Shown piece after piece: positions 8,292 through 16,927 of a stretch of 64,000 bases of DNA. The position numbers and the translations under genes are program-made. How positions within the stretch are numbered: the stretch's first letter is position 1; each line of letters starts with the position of its first letter. The stretch comes from Bradyrhizobium sp. 139. Its GTDB lineage: Bacteria; Pseudomonadota; Alphaproteobacteria; Rhizobiales; Xanthobacteraceae. Below the pieces are notes generated by a model, which was not told the origin of the DNA, did no database searches, and worked only from the letters and a program-made list of their open reading frames with translations. Location: NCBI RefSeq assembly GCF_023074175.1, contig NZ_JADPKS010000107.1:186001-250000 (forward strand). The letters run 5' to 3'.

Positions 8292-9167
8292 TTACTGGGT
8301 CCCGATCAACCGATCGCTGACCAGCCGGACGGCCCCGCGCTTCCACGAATAGTCCGCGCCCATGCGCAGGCCGCTATCCCCGCGTGCCAGCACCGCACCG
8401 GTCGTGGCATCGCGGACCTGAAAACCGAGCGTGTATTCGGTGCGGCTGACCCGCCGCACCACGCCGATCAGCGATTGGTCTGCGCCGAGCTTTTGCGCAA
8501 TCGCGGCCTCGCAGCCGTCGCAGTCGCGCAAGGCCCGTGCCTTCACGGCTTCGCCGCCCGCGCTGCCGACGTCGACGATCCGGTAGCGGCCGGATTGGCC
8601 GAGAGCATCGCGGACGCTGCCGGTCACTTCGGCCAGATAGGATGCATCTGCGGCCGCGAGGCCGGCGGCCGGTGCCGCAGTGTTGTCGTCGAGCTCGAAT
8701 TCAAACACCGCAAGCGCGACCGGCGCGGGTGTGCCGAGCGCTGCCATGACCTCGCGGGACACGAAGATCTCGGCGCGCTCCCACGATTCATCATTGTCGC
8801 CGCGGAAGGTGTAGAGCTTGTCCATCACGACCTTTTTGGCGCCGACGTCGATCACGGCGACTTTGGCCCATTGCACCAGCGTGCTCGTCTTCTGGATGCC
8901 GCCGATGACCTTGAACGCCGCACCGTCGGGCGCCGACTGCACGAGCCGGTACCGCCGGTCCGCGCCGATATCCCGTCTGAGCGCGGTCATGAACGCCGAC
9001 AGCCGCCGCTCGTGGGCGGCGGTCTGGTTGGCAGGCTCGGCCGAGGTATCGGTGTAGCTGAAGTCGTCCATGGCAATGCCAACGGCGTCTTCGGCGTCAG
9101 CCGGCGAATAAGGCGCCGGGAGGACGAAGAGGAGGAAAGCAGAGAGGATCAACCAAGGGCGGCGCAT
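8292..9167 (-). CDS. Exported protein with two tandem DUF3280/DUF2380-like domains
   Basis: ATG at 9167 is preferred because it begins a clean signal peptide (MRRPWLILSAFLLFVL, cut near ADA-E), giving 291 residues; a longer start at 9221 adds 18 non-hydrophobic residues. The mature protein is an internal repeat. VGIAMDDFSYTDTS..RRYRLV..IGGIQKTST..DESWERA (about 29-140) parallels VALAVFEFELDDNT..GRYRIV..IGVVRRVSR..DYSWKRG (about 149-288). The second copy alone carries a CDGC pair. Function unknown; periplasmic location inferred. It is divergent from a sensor kinase gene 150 bases away and could be its periplasmic partner. Confidence 0.72.
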   Translation of the reverse strand: MRRPWLILSAFLLFVLPAPYSPADAEDAVGIAMDDFSYTDTSAEPANQTAAHERRLSAFMTALRRDIGADRRYRLVQSAPDGAAFKVIGGIQKTSTLVQWAKVAVIDVGAKKVVMDKLYTFRGDNDESWERAEIFVSREVMAALGTPAPVALAVFEFELDDNTAAPAAGLAAADASYLAEVTGSVRDALGQSGRYRIVDVGSAGGEAVKARALRDCDGCEAAIAQKLGADQSLIGVVRRVSRTEYTLGFQVRDATTGAVLARGDSGLRMGADYSWKRGAVRLVSDRLIGTQ

Positions 9168-9317
9168 GCGGGCCTCGTGTGGCGGTGCGGCCCGTAAATC
9201 TGGACGGCAGAACCAGGCCATGCAGCGGCGCCGGTCCCGACGAGTGCCGGGAAAATTTCACGACAGTGCACCGCAGTAACGCCTGGCGGCTTTCCGCCGC
9301 CTGCGTTCTGCCGTTTA

Positions 9318-10742
9318 ATGGAAGACGACAAACCCGTTCGCGCCAGGTGCCCGCCGATGTGGAACCGCCCGAGATTCGATCTCAAGGTCCGTCTGACGTT
9401 GCGCGTGGCCGCCATATCGGCCGCCTGCTTCGCCGCGATCTCCGCCTATTTCCTTGTTACGGCCGACCGCGCGGCACATGCGCGCATCGACGATATCGCC
9501 GCCATCGCGGCGAAGACGCTGGAGCTGCAACAAGGCAAAGTCCAGTGGGTGGCCAGCCCGCGCTCGGACTTTCCCAACCTTGACCCTGTTGCGGCCTACG
9601 TGATGACGCCCGGCCTGTGCCTGGGATTCCGTGGTGCGAGCGGCGATGTGCTCCAGCGGTTCTGTAGTGGGGCGCCAAACCCGGCGAACCCGCCGCCGCA
9701 GGCGTTCGGAGCCTTCTATCGCAGCCTGTTCGATCCCGGCCGCGAGGCGACCCGGCCTGTGATCGTGCGCGGGGCGAAGCTCGGCGAAGCCGTGGTCTGG
9801 GTCGATCCGGCCGTGCAGACCGCGGAGGCGTGGCACGAGGCCGGCCGCCTGATGATCGCATTTGCGGTCGCGCTGCCCCTGTTATGCGCGCTGGTTTATG
9901 CGGCCCTCGCCCGCGCGCTGCGTCCGACGCGCATGATCCGCACCGGCCTCGAGCGGATTGCCGCCAACGACCTTACGACGCGATTGCCGCCGTTCGATCT
10001 CGCCGAGCTCTCGGCGATCCGCGACGTCTTCAACCACCTCGCCGAGAGCCTCGATACCGCACTTGCCGAACGTAGCGAGCTGACGCGAAAACTGATCGCA
10101 CTCCAGGACGAGGAGCGCCGCCATCTCGCGCGCGAGCTACATGACGAGTTCGGCCAGTCGCTGGCCGCCATCCGCGCGCTCGCTTCCTCCGCCCGCCAGA
10201 CCGCCGTGCAGGACTGCCCTTCCCTGCTTGGGGAGTGCGACGGCATCGCGCGCACCGCAACAGGCATGATGGAGACGCTGCGTGGCACGCTGTTCCGGCT
10301 GCGCCCCCCCGACGTCGAGGAGCTCGGGCTCGTCGCCAGCCTCGAAGGTCTCGTCGCGGGCTGGAATGGGCGCAGCCGCGGCCAGACGCGGTTTTCGATC
10401 CGGTTCGATGGTGCGTTCGCGCCCCTGCCCGCCACGATCAGCGCCAGTCTCTACCGCATCGTGCAGGAGGCGCTCACCAACGCCGCCAAGCATGCCGACG
10501 CCACCCGAGTCAGCCTGGAATTGACCATGCGTGCCGACGAGATCGCCCTTGCGATCGACGATGACGGACGGTCGAACGATCCCGCCGCAAAATCGGGAAT
10601 GGGCCTGCTCGGCATGCGCGAGCGCGTTGCGGCCTTGCGCGGCCAGTTGAGCTTCGAGCCCGCGCCGAACGGCGGCTCCGCGCTGCGCGTGGTCATTCCG
10701 CTCGCAGCGACCGATCGGCAGCCACTGGAGCACGCGGCATGA
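9318..10742 (+). CDS. NarX/FlhS-type sensor histidine kinase (HisKA_3)
   Basis: A 474-residue membrane kinase: one membrane segment at about 31-51, a periplasmic sensor region of about 120 residues, a second membrane segment at about 177-197 (IAFAVALPLLCALVYAAL), HAMP linker (RALRPTRMIRTGLERI), HisKA_3 with H275 in RHLARELHDEFGQ, and HATPase_c (NAAKHADA, GMGLLGMRERV). It overlaps the response-regulator gene by four bases, so the two are a translationally coupled pair. The periplasmic sensor has no domain that I recognise. Its family resemblance to FlhS-type kinases of formaldehyde/methanol metabolism is only a possibility. The divergent exported repeat protein at 8292 is a candidate signal partner. 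Confidence 0.93.
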   Translation: MEDDKPVRARCPPMWNRPRFDLKVRLTLRVAAISAACFAAISAYFLVTADRAAHARIDDIAAIAAKTLELQQGKVQWVASPRSDFPNLDPVAAYVMTPGLCLGFRGASGDVLQRFCSGAPNPANPPPQAFGAFYRSLFDPGREATRPVIVRGAKLGEAVVWVDPAVQTAEAWHEAGRLMIAFAVALPLLCALVYAALARALRPTRMIRTGLERIAANDLTTRLPPFDLAELSAIRDVFNHLAESLDTALAERSELTRKLIALQDEERRHLARELHDEFGQSLAAIRALASSARQTAVQDCPSLLGECDGIARTATGMMETLRGTLFRLRPPDVEELGLVASLEGLVAGWNGRSRGQTRFSIRFDGAFAPLPATISASLYRIVQEALTNAAKHADATRVSLELTMRADEIALAIDDDGRSNDPAAKSGMGLLGMRERVAALRGQLSFEPAPNGGSALRVVIPLAATDRQPLEHAA

Positions 10743-11401
10743 GCGCAACCGACGCGACCATTCTGCTGGTCGACGACCATTCCGTCGTCCGCGAGGGCTA
10801 TCGCTCCGTGCTCCAGAAGCAGCCGGGGCTTCGCGTCGTCGCCGAAGCCGCCGACGGCGCCGAGGCCTACCGTCTCTTCAAATCGGAGGCGCCCGACCTC
10901 GTCATCATGGACCTGAGCATGCCCGGCATCGGCGGCATCGAGGCCGTCAGGCGCATCAGGCAATGGGACAAGGCCGCAAGAATCCTCGTCTTCACCATGC
11001 ACGAGAACGCCGGTTTCGCCGTGCAGGCGATCCGCGCCGGCGCGAGAGGCTATGTCACCAAGACCAGCCCGCCCGAGACGCTGGTGCGCGCCGTGATGGA
11101 CGTGCTCGCCGGCAAGATCGCCATCAGTCCCGACATCGACCACGAGCTCGCGCTCAGCCGTATCAGCGGCGAAAGCTCGGCCGCCGATGTCCTCACACCG
11201 CGCGAGTTCGAGGTGCTGCGGTTGCTGCTCGCCGAGAACACGACGGAGGAGATCGCCGAGACGCTCCATGTCAGCCCGAAGACGGTGGCGAACCTGCACT
11301 CGCTGATCAAGGACAAGCTCGGCGTCGGCTCGGACATCGAGCTGGTCCGGCTGGCGCTGCGGCAGGGACTCTTGACGCAAATCGATCTCGACGAAGCCTG
11401 A
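10739..11401 (+). CDS. NarL/LuxR-family response regulator
   Basis: A 220-residue regulator. Receiver domain: VDDHSVVREGY, phospho-acceptor D58 (IMDLSMPG), conserved Thr in FTMHEN and Lys in TKTSPPE. The C-terminal LuxR-type HTH begins LTPREFEVLRLL and contains EEIAETLHVSPKTVANLHS. It is the cognate partner of the HisKA_3 kinase with which it overlaps. Its stop is 12 bases from the convergent stop of the metallo-beta-lactamase-fold gene. Targets are not visible in the sequence; the divergent gene at 8292 is an obvious candidate. Confidence 0.95.
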   Translation: MSATDATILLVDDHSVVREGYRSVLQKQPGLRVVAEAADGAEAYRLFKSEAPDLVIMDLSMPGIGGIEAVRRIRQWDKAARILVFTMHENAGFAVQAIRAGARGYVTKTSPPETLVRAVMDVLAGKIAISPDIDHELALSRISGESSAADVLTPREFEVLRLLLAENTTEEIAETLHVSPKTVANLHSLIKDKLGVGSDIELVRLALRQGLLTQIDLDEA

Positions 11402-11413
11402 TCGCCGGCCGCG

Positions 11414-12376
11414 TCACGGCTTGAGCTTCGCTCCGTCAGGCGCAAACGCCTCGACCGTATCTCCGATCCTGAACGACATCATGTCGCGGCCGACGAGCAG
11501 AGGCCCCTTGTATTCCGTCCGCGTGCGCAGGATCAGCGGCTCCTCTGGAATGTCGGGCGCAGGCTTCATCGTGCCGAACACGATGTGGGAATATACCGCG
11601 AGCTTCGGCTTGGCCGATGCGAAGACGCGGCCGCCCTCCTCTGGCGAGGTGTGGTGGGCCTGGATGTCCTTATAGACAGGATTCTTGACCAGCAGCTCCG
11701 GCTCGATCACCGCGACCTCGTGGATCAGCAGATCAGCGCCCACGGCTGCCTTCGCGATCCGCTCGTCATACTTCGTGTCGCCCGACAGCACGACCTTGTG
11801 GCCGTCATATTCGACGACATAGCCGAACGACGGCTTGATCTTGTCGCCGTGATTGACCTCGATTGCGGTCACCCTCACGCCGTTGCTCTCATAGACCAGC
11901 CCGGGCGCGATCTCCTTCGCGGCAAAGGCGATTGCTGCGGGATCGAGATGCTCGTCGTCGATGCGGATACGGATGTCATCGGCGAAGGCTTTCGTCAGGT
12001 TCTCCGTCATCGCCACGGTGCCCTTCGGGCCATAGAGCTTCATCGGCCCCTTGCGCGAAGCCCAGGGCGTGGCGAGCCAGCCGGTCAGCCACATGTCGGG
12101 AAGACCGACGATGTGGTCGGAATGCAGATGCGTGACGAAATTCGCGGTGATCGCGCCGAGCGGGATCTTCAGCTTGTAGAGCTGCATGGTCGAGCCCCGG
12201 CCGAGATCGAACAGCAGCTTTTCGCTGCCCGCCTCCACCAGCGTCGAGGCGCTGAAGCTGGTCGGTCGCGGCGTCGGCACGCCGGTGCCGAGCAGCGTCA
12301 CCTTGATCGGCTCGGCCGGGGCAGAAGTGGTGAACGCGAGCAGCACGAGGCCTGCCCGCAAGAGGGTTTTCAACAT
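11414..12376 (-). CDS. Exported metallo-beta-lactamase-fold hydrolase
   Basis: A 320-residue protein with a signal peptide (cut near APA-E, about 22). The metal motif is THLHSDHIVG (H83, H85, D87, H88), followed by VNHGD and a later Asp in LSGDTKYD and His in HHTSPEEGG/VYSHI. The GTGVPTPRP start resembles the AtsA/ribonuclease-Z-like branch of MBL-fold enzymes. The substrate is unknown, possibly a sulfate or phosphate ester or lactone. It is separate from the preceding two-component genes by direction (convergent), so co-regulation is only suggested by neighbourhood. Confidence 0.85.
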   Translation of the reverse strand: MLKTLLRAGLVLLAFTTSAPAEPIKVTLLGTGVPTPRPTSFSASTLVEAGSEKLLFDLGRGSTMQLYKLKIPLGAITANFVTHLHSDHIVGLPDMWLTGWLATPWASRKGPMKLYGPKGTVAMTENLTKAFADDIRIRIDDEHLDPAAIAFAAKEIAPGLVYESNGVRVTAIEVNHGDKIKPSFGYVVEYDGHKVVLSGDTKYDERIAKAAVGADLLIHEVAVIEPELLVKNPVYKDIQAHHTSPEEGGRVFASAKPKLAVYSHIVFGTMKPAPDIPEEPLILRTRTEYKGPLLVGRDMMSFRIGDTVEAFAPDGAKLKP

Positions 12377-12420
12377 CTCGTCCTTTCCTGGATGTCAGAT
12401 CGTTGCCGCGTGGCGGCGGA

Positions 12421-13404
12421 TCATTCGCGGGTGACCACCGAATCCAGCCACGCGCAGTTCAACGGCGGCACGCGCGGGTCGGCCACGCGTACGCCGCGCG
12501 CCGCCGCATCGAGCCGCATGTCGCGCAGGCGCTTGCGCTGGTCGTCCGGCATGTAGAGCCGCTCATGGCCCCACAGCGACGGCCCGTCGAAGGTCTCGTG
12601 CGGCTGCCAGGTCGCAGGCTCGATGACGCGCGCGCCCCAGCCATATTCGATGAAGAAGCCGGACGGCGTGTTCACGTAGAACGACGTCATATGATCGTTG
12701 GTGTGCCGGCCCAGCGTATAGGCGATGCGGCCGTCGTCCATCTGCGCGAGGTCGTAGCCCTGCCCGACATCGTCGAGGCTGCCGAGCTCGACCATGAAAT
12801 GATGCAGGGCCTTTCGCCCGGAGCCGACCATCGCAAAGCTGTGGTGGCGGCCGTTAACGTGGAAGAAATAGAGCCCATAGGGCTTGAGGCCGAAGTCGGA
12901 TACATGGAAGCCGAGCACGTCGCGGTAGAACGGCAATAGCGGCTCGACGTCTTCCACGTTCATCACGAGGTGCCCCATGCCGAGCGCCCCGGTGCGAAAG
13001 CCCGAGATCGGCCGGCCCGGTTTGAACGGCTCGGTCGCAAGCTCGGGCTTGCAGAAGGCCTCGAGCCGGTTGGAGGCCGGGTCCGCGAACGTGATCAACT
13101 CGGCCACATGCCGCTCATCGGCGAGCGCGCGCGATCCGCGGACTACCTTGACGCCATGACTTTCGAGCCGGCCGGCAAGCTGATCAAGCTCGGCAGTCGA
13201 CGCAACCTCCCAGCCCATCACCGCAAGGCCCGCATCGCTGCTGCCGTCGACGATCAGCCGCTGCTTGCGATCGTCCATGCGGAAGGCCCGCATCTTGCCG
13301 CCGCGATCGACCTGCTGCATCCCAAGCAGCCCCGTCGCCATCCGGCCCCATTGGTCGAGCTGCGACGTGTTGATCCCGATATAGCCGAGCGCGGTGATTT
13401 CCAT
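12421..13404 (-). CDS. Extradiol ring-cleavage dioxygenase (VOC/BphC type)
   Basis: A 327-residue protein with two VOC modules. The second module holds the iron ligands of type I extradiol dioxygenases: His in GMGHLVMNV, His in ALHHFMVE, and Glu in FFIEYGW. LGRHTNDHMTSFYVNTPSG is the family signature region. It should cleave a catechol adjacent to its hydroxyls (meta cleavage). The gene is divergent from the IclR regulator at 13551, with the hydroxylase and FAH-type hydrolase on the other side, so substrate hydroxylation, ring cleavage and hydrolysis would be encoded within about 5 kb. The precise catechol is not readable. Confidence 0.9.
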   Translation of the reverse strand: MEITALGYIGINTSQLDQWGRMATGLLGMQQVDRGGKMRAFRMDDRKQRLIVDGSSDAGLAVMGWEVASTAELDQLAGRLESHGVKVVRGSRALADERHVAELITFADPASNRLEAFCKPELATEPFKPGRPISGFRTGALGMGHLVMNVEDVEPLLPFYRDVLGFHVSDFGLKPYGLYFFHVNGRHHSFAMVGSGRKALHHFMVELGSLDDVGQGYDLAQMDDGRIAYTLGRHTNDHMTSFYVNTPSGFFIEYGWGARVIEPATWQPHETFDGPSLWGHERLYMPDDQRKRLRDMRLDAAARGVRVADPRVPPLNCAWLDSVVTRE

Positions 13405-13516
13405 CGAATTCCTCCAAAGGGCATCGCATCCGCTGCACTGCGGCGAACTTGATACCGGCCGCGCACGATCCTACGGTGGCGCCCGCAATCGCTCCGCGTT
13501 TGCAAAGACGATAATC

Positions 13517-13533
13517 GTGGCGCGATCCGCCAC
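13517..13533. promoter_or_regulatory. Candidate IclR operator
   Basis: GTGGCGCGATCCGCCAC is a 17-base palindrome with perfect six-base arms (GTGGCG/CGCCAC) and a five-base centre. It abuts the Shine-Dalgarno of the IclR gene, between it and the divergent dioxygenase gene, where an autoregulatory operator would sit. Confidence 0.42.
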
Positions 13534-13550
13534 AAGGGAGGAAATGCGAA

Positions 13551-14342
13551 GTGTCCAAGGAGCGGACGCGCACCGGAGCGCCGCGGCAGTTGGAGGGCGT
13601 CCGCGCCTTCAAGCGCGGGCTGGACGTGCTGCACGAGGTCAACCGCTCCGGCGGCATCCGCGCGGGCGACGTCGCCCGCGCGCTCGACCTGCCTCGCCCA
13701 ACCGTCTACCGCCTGCTCGAGACGCTGGAGGAGCTCGGCTATGTCGCCCGCAGCGCCAGCGACGACCGTTTTCGCGTCACCAGGCGCGCGCTCAGCCTTG
13801 GCGACGGCTACGATCCCGGCGTGGTGATCTGCCAGGCGGCCGCGCCTTATCTCGCCGAGCTCAGCAGGACCCTGGTCTGGCCGGTCGATCTCTCGACTTA
13901 CGAGAATGCGGCGATGGTGGTGCAGGAGACCACCCATTCCCGCAGTCCGCTCTCGATCGATCGCGGCATGATCGGCAAGCGCCTGCCGATGCTGCGGACC
14001 TCAGCGGGGCGCGCCTATCTCGCCGCCTGCCCGGCCCGCGAGCGCGATCTGATCGTGAGCCATTTGCGCCGGATCGACGAGGCTGACGACCGCCCCTTCC
14101 TCGAGGAAGGCCGCTTCGACCGCATGATCGCCGAGACGCAAGCGCGTGGCTACGCGATCCGCAGCGAAGGCGAATACAACGCGAAGACCGCCTCGATTGC
14201 CGTCCCCATCGTTCGCAACGGGGCCGTATTCGGCTGCATCTCCATCATCTGGATCCGCTCGGCGCTGGGGATTGACGAGGCCGCGGCGCAGTTTGCGACG
14301 CAACTTCAGGAGACGGCGGCGACTATCCCGGTCGAGGTCTAG
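13551..14342 (+). CDS. IclR-family regulator of the aromatic locus
   Basis: A 263-residue protein. GTG start at 13551, preceded by AAGGGAGG. Winged HTH at about 20-85 (AFKRGLDVLHEV..RAGDVARALDLPRPTVYRLLETL) and C-terminal IclR effector domain (YENAAMVVQET, AGRAYLAACPA, RSEGEYNAKTASIAVPI). It resembles MhpR-type activators of phenylpropionate catabolism. It is divergent from the ring-cleavage gene and upstream of the hydroxylase/hydrolase/binding-protein run, so it probably activates both when an aromatic acid binds. The pathway link is by position. Confidence 0.9.
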   Translation: MSKERTRTGAPRQLEGVRAFKRGLDVLHEVNRSGGIRAGDVARALDLPRPTVYRLLETLEELGYVARSASDDRFRVTRRALSLGDGYDPGVVICQAAAPYLAELSRTLVWPVDLSTYENAAMVVQETTHSRSPLSIDRGMIGKRLPMLRTSAGRAYLAACPARERDLIVSHLRRIDEADDRPFLEEGRFDRMIAETQARGYAIRSEGEYNAKTASIAVPIVRNGAVFGCISIIWIRSALGIDEAAAQFATQLQETAATIPVEV

Positions 14343-14497
14343 CACTTCGCTAGCTGCAATTTTGACGTCGATGCCTCCACATCGTCATGCCCGGGCCTGC
14401 ACCGGCCACGACGACCGAGCAAGAGCCGCGTCCGCTGGGCGGACACTTGGCGCAGCGGCGTTGAAGCGAAGGCATCGCTTGGGGAAGAGATAGCCCC

Positions 14498-16006
14498 ATG
14501 CAAGATAAATCCGTCCCCGAAGAGTTTGACATCGTGATCGTCGGCCGCGGCCCGGTCGGTGCCACGCTCGCCAACCTGCTCGGCCTCTGCGGCGTGCGGA
14601 CGCTCGTGCTGGAGCGCGAGGCGCGGACCTATCATTTGCCGCGCGCGGTACATTTCGACGACGAATGCATGCGCGTGTTCCAGACCATCGGCCTGGCCGA
14701 CGCGATCCTGCCGCACGTCATCCTCAGCCCCGGCATGCTCTTCCTCGACGCGGACGGCCGGATGCTGCTGGACTGGTCGCGGCCGCAGACGCTCACTCCG
14801 ATGGGCTGGAATCTGAGCTACCGCTTCCATCAGCCTGATCTCCAGAATGTGCTGATCAGCGGTCTGGCGCGCTGGCCGCACGTCACCCTGCGCAACCGCT
14901 GCGATGTCTTCGCGCTGGATCGCGATGAACATGGCGTGCACGTGCGTTACGAGGACCTCTCCAACGGGAAGCTCAGCGAGGTTCGCGCCGGCTATGTCGT
15001 CGGTTGCGACGGTGCCCGCTCTCTTGTGCGCCGATTGATCGGCTCCGGCATGGACGATCTCGGCTTTCACGAACGCTGGCTCGTCATCGACGTGCTGCTC
15101 AAGCGCGACCGCGACGACCTCGGCGACTACAGCATCCAACACTGCGATCCACGCCGGCCGGCGACCTATGTCCGTGGCACCGGCACGCGACGGCGCTGGG
15201 AGATCACGGTTCTTCCCGACGAAGACTCCCAGGGGATCGCGCAGCCGGCAAAAGTCTGGGAACTGCTGTCGCGCTGGATCACGCCCGATGATGCCGAGAT
15301 CGAGCGCGCGGCGGTCTACACTTTTCATTCCGTTATCGCGCAGCAATGGCGCAATGGTCGGCTGCTGCTCGCGGGCGATTCCGCGCACCAGACCCCGCCC
15401 TTCCTCGGCCAGGGCATGTGCGCCGGCATCCGCGATGCCGCCAACCTCGCCTGGAAGCTCGGCGCGATCATCCGCAATGGCGCAGCGCCTGATACGCTCG
15501 ACACCTATCAGAGCGAACGCCAGCCGCACGTACGCGAGTTCATCGAGCTCGCCATTCGCCTCGGCGGCGTGATCAACACCAAGGCCATCGGAGCCGGCCT
15601 TGGCGCCGGCGAGGCCCGCGAGAATGCGCCGGTCAAGCTCGAGGTGAAAAAGCCCCTGCTCGGCCCCGGGCTCGCGCTCGACGAGCTGCCCTTGGCCGGC
15701 CATCTCGCGCCGCAGTTCACGTTCAGCGACGGCAGCCGTAGCGACGACCACGCCGGCTACAGCCATGTGCTCCTCGTCGAGAGCGTGGCCGCACTCCCGT
15801 CGCCCCTCACTCTTTCACAGGCGGGAATCAAAATCCTGACCGGCGACGACGCCGAAGACATCGGACGCTGGCTGCGCGAGCACGGCATCACCGCCGCGCT
15901 CGTTCGCCCCGACCGCTATGTGCGCGGCACCGCCCGCAACCATACCGAACTCGAGCGGCTCATCGCCGCCGTCATCCCCTCAACCCACGTGCCGTCCGCG
16001 GCCTGA
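14498..16006 (+). CDS. MhpA-like FAD-dependent aromatic hydroxylase
   Basis: A 502-residue class A flavoprotein monooxygenase. FAD-binding GRGPVGATLANLLG (about 15-28), the EREARTYHLPRAVHFDDE signature, the DG motif YVVGCDGARSLVR, and the second FAD motif LAGDSAHQTPPFLGQGMCAGIRDA are all present. This set matches 3-(3-hydroxyphenyl)propionate hydroxylases. It should hydroxylate a monohydroxylated aromatic acid with NAD(P)H and O2 to the catechol that the extradiol enzyme at 12421 then cleaves. The FAH-type hydrolase follows by 19 bases, in one operon with a binding protein. Confidence 0.9.
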   Translation: MQDKSVPEEFDIVIVGRGPVGATLANLLGLCGVRTLVLEREARTYHLPRAVHFDDECMRVFQTIGLADAILPHVILSPGMLFLDADGRMLLDWSRPQTLTPMGWNLSYRFHQPDLQNVLISGLARWPHVTLRNRCDVFALDRDEHGVHVRYEDLSNGKLSEVRAGYVVGCDGARSLVRRLIGSGMDDLGFHERWLVIDVLLKRDRDDLGDYSIQHCDPRRPATYVRGTGTRRRWEITVLPDEDSQGIAQPAKVWELLSRWITPDDAEIERAAVYTFHSVIAQQWRNGRLLLAGDSAHQTPPFLGQGMCAGIRDAANLAWKLGAIIRNGAAPDTLDTYQSERQPHVREFIELAIRLGGVINTKAIGAGLGAGEARENAPVKLEVKKPLLGPGLALDELPLAGHLAPQFTFSDGSRSDDHAGYSHVLLVESVAALPSPLTLSQAGIKILTGDDAEDIGRWLREHGITAALVRPDRYVRGTARNHTELERLIAAVIPSTHVPSAA

Positions 16007-16025
16007 CCGAACACCAGGACATCTC

Positions 16026-16883
16026 ATGAAGCTGCTCTCATTCATCACCGACGGACACGCCTCATTCGGGGCCGTCAAAGACAACGGCGTCGTCGATCTC
16101 GGTGCGCGCATGGCCGGCGATGGCTGCACGACACTGCGCCGACTGCTCGAAGCCGGCCGGCTCACCGACGCTGCAAAGCTCGCCGGCTCGGTCGCGCCCG
16201 ATCATGCACTCGACAGGATCACCTTCGCACCTGTCATCCCCGATCCCGGCAAGATCATCTGTGTTGGCTTGAACTATCGCGACCACGTCGCTGAAACCGG
16301 CCGCACCGTCACCGAGAAGCCGGCACTGTTCGTCCGTTTCCCTTGCAGCCAGGTTGGCCATCTCCAACCCATCGTGAAACCTGACGTCAGCGACGATTTC
16401 GACTACGAGGGCGAGCTCGCGCTCGTCATCGGCAAGGAAGGCCGCCATATCCCCGCGAGCCGCGCGCTCGACTACATCGCCGGCTATTCCTGCTACAACG
16501 AAGGCAGCATCCGCGACTGGCAGCGCCACACCAGCCAGTTCCTCTCCGGCAAGACCTTTGCCGAGAGCGGCAGCTTTGGCCCGTGGCTGGTGACGACGGA
16601 CGAGATCCCTGATCCGTCCAAGCTCACCTTGCAGACCCGGCTCAACGGCGCCGTCGTGCAGCACACCACCACCGATCTCCTGATCACAGGGATACCCGAG
16701 CTGATCGTCTACATCTCGACGATCTGCCCGCTCGTCCCCGGCGATGTCATCGTAACGGGCACACCGGGCGGCGTTGGCGCCAAGCGCACGCCGCCGCTGT
16801 GGATGCGCCCCGGCGACACGGTCGAGGTCGAGATCTCCGGCATCGGAACTTTACGCAACAAGGTCATTGCCGAACCGGCCTGA
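16026..16883 (+). CDS. Fumarylacetoacetate-hydrolase-family enzyme
   Basis: ATG at 16026 (285 residues) fits family length; the open frame extends upstream but into the hydroxylase gene. Conserved FAH features: CVGLNYRDHVAETG, metal ligands in FDYEGELALVIGK, NDxxR-like NEGSIRDWQ, and VIVTGTPGGVGAKR. The family hydrolyses or decarboxylates acylpyruvate/2-oxo acids. Here it would act on the ring-cleavage product or a downstream 2-hydroxydienoate. It sits between the hydroxylase and a solute-binding protein on the same strand. Confidence 0.9.
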   Translation: MKLLSFITDGHASFGAVKDNGVVDLGARMAGDGCTTLRRLLEAGRLTDAAKLAGSVAPDHALDRITFAPVIPDPGKIICVGLNYRDHVAETGRTVTEKPALFVRFPCSQVGHLQPIVKPDVSDDFDYEGELALVIGKEGRHIPASRALDYIAGYSCYNEGSIRDWQRHTSQFLSGKTFAESGSFGPWLVTTDEIPDPSKLTLQTRLNGAVVQHTTTDLLITGIPELIVYISTICPLVPGDVIVTGTPGGVGAKRTPPLWMRPGDTVEVEISGIGTLRNKVIAEPA

Positions 16884-16927
16884 CCGCCGGCCCCAATCAA
16901 TCGAACGACAAAAATCAGGGAAACGCC

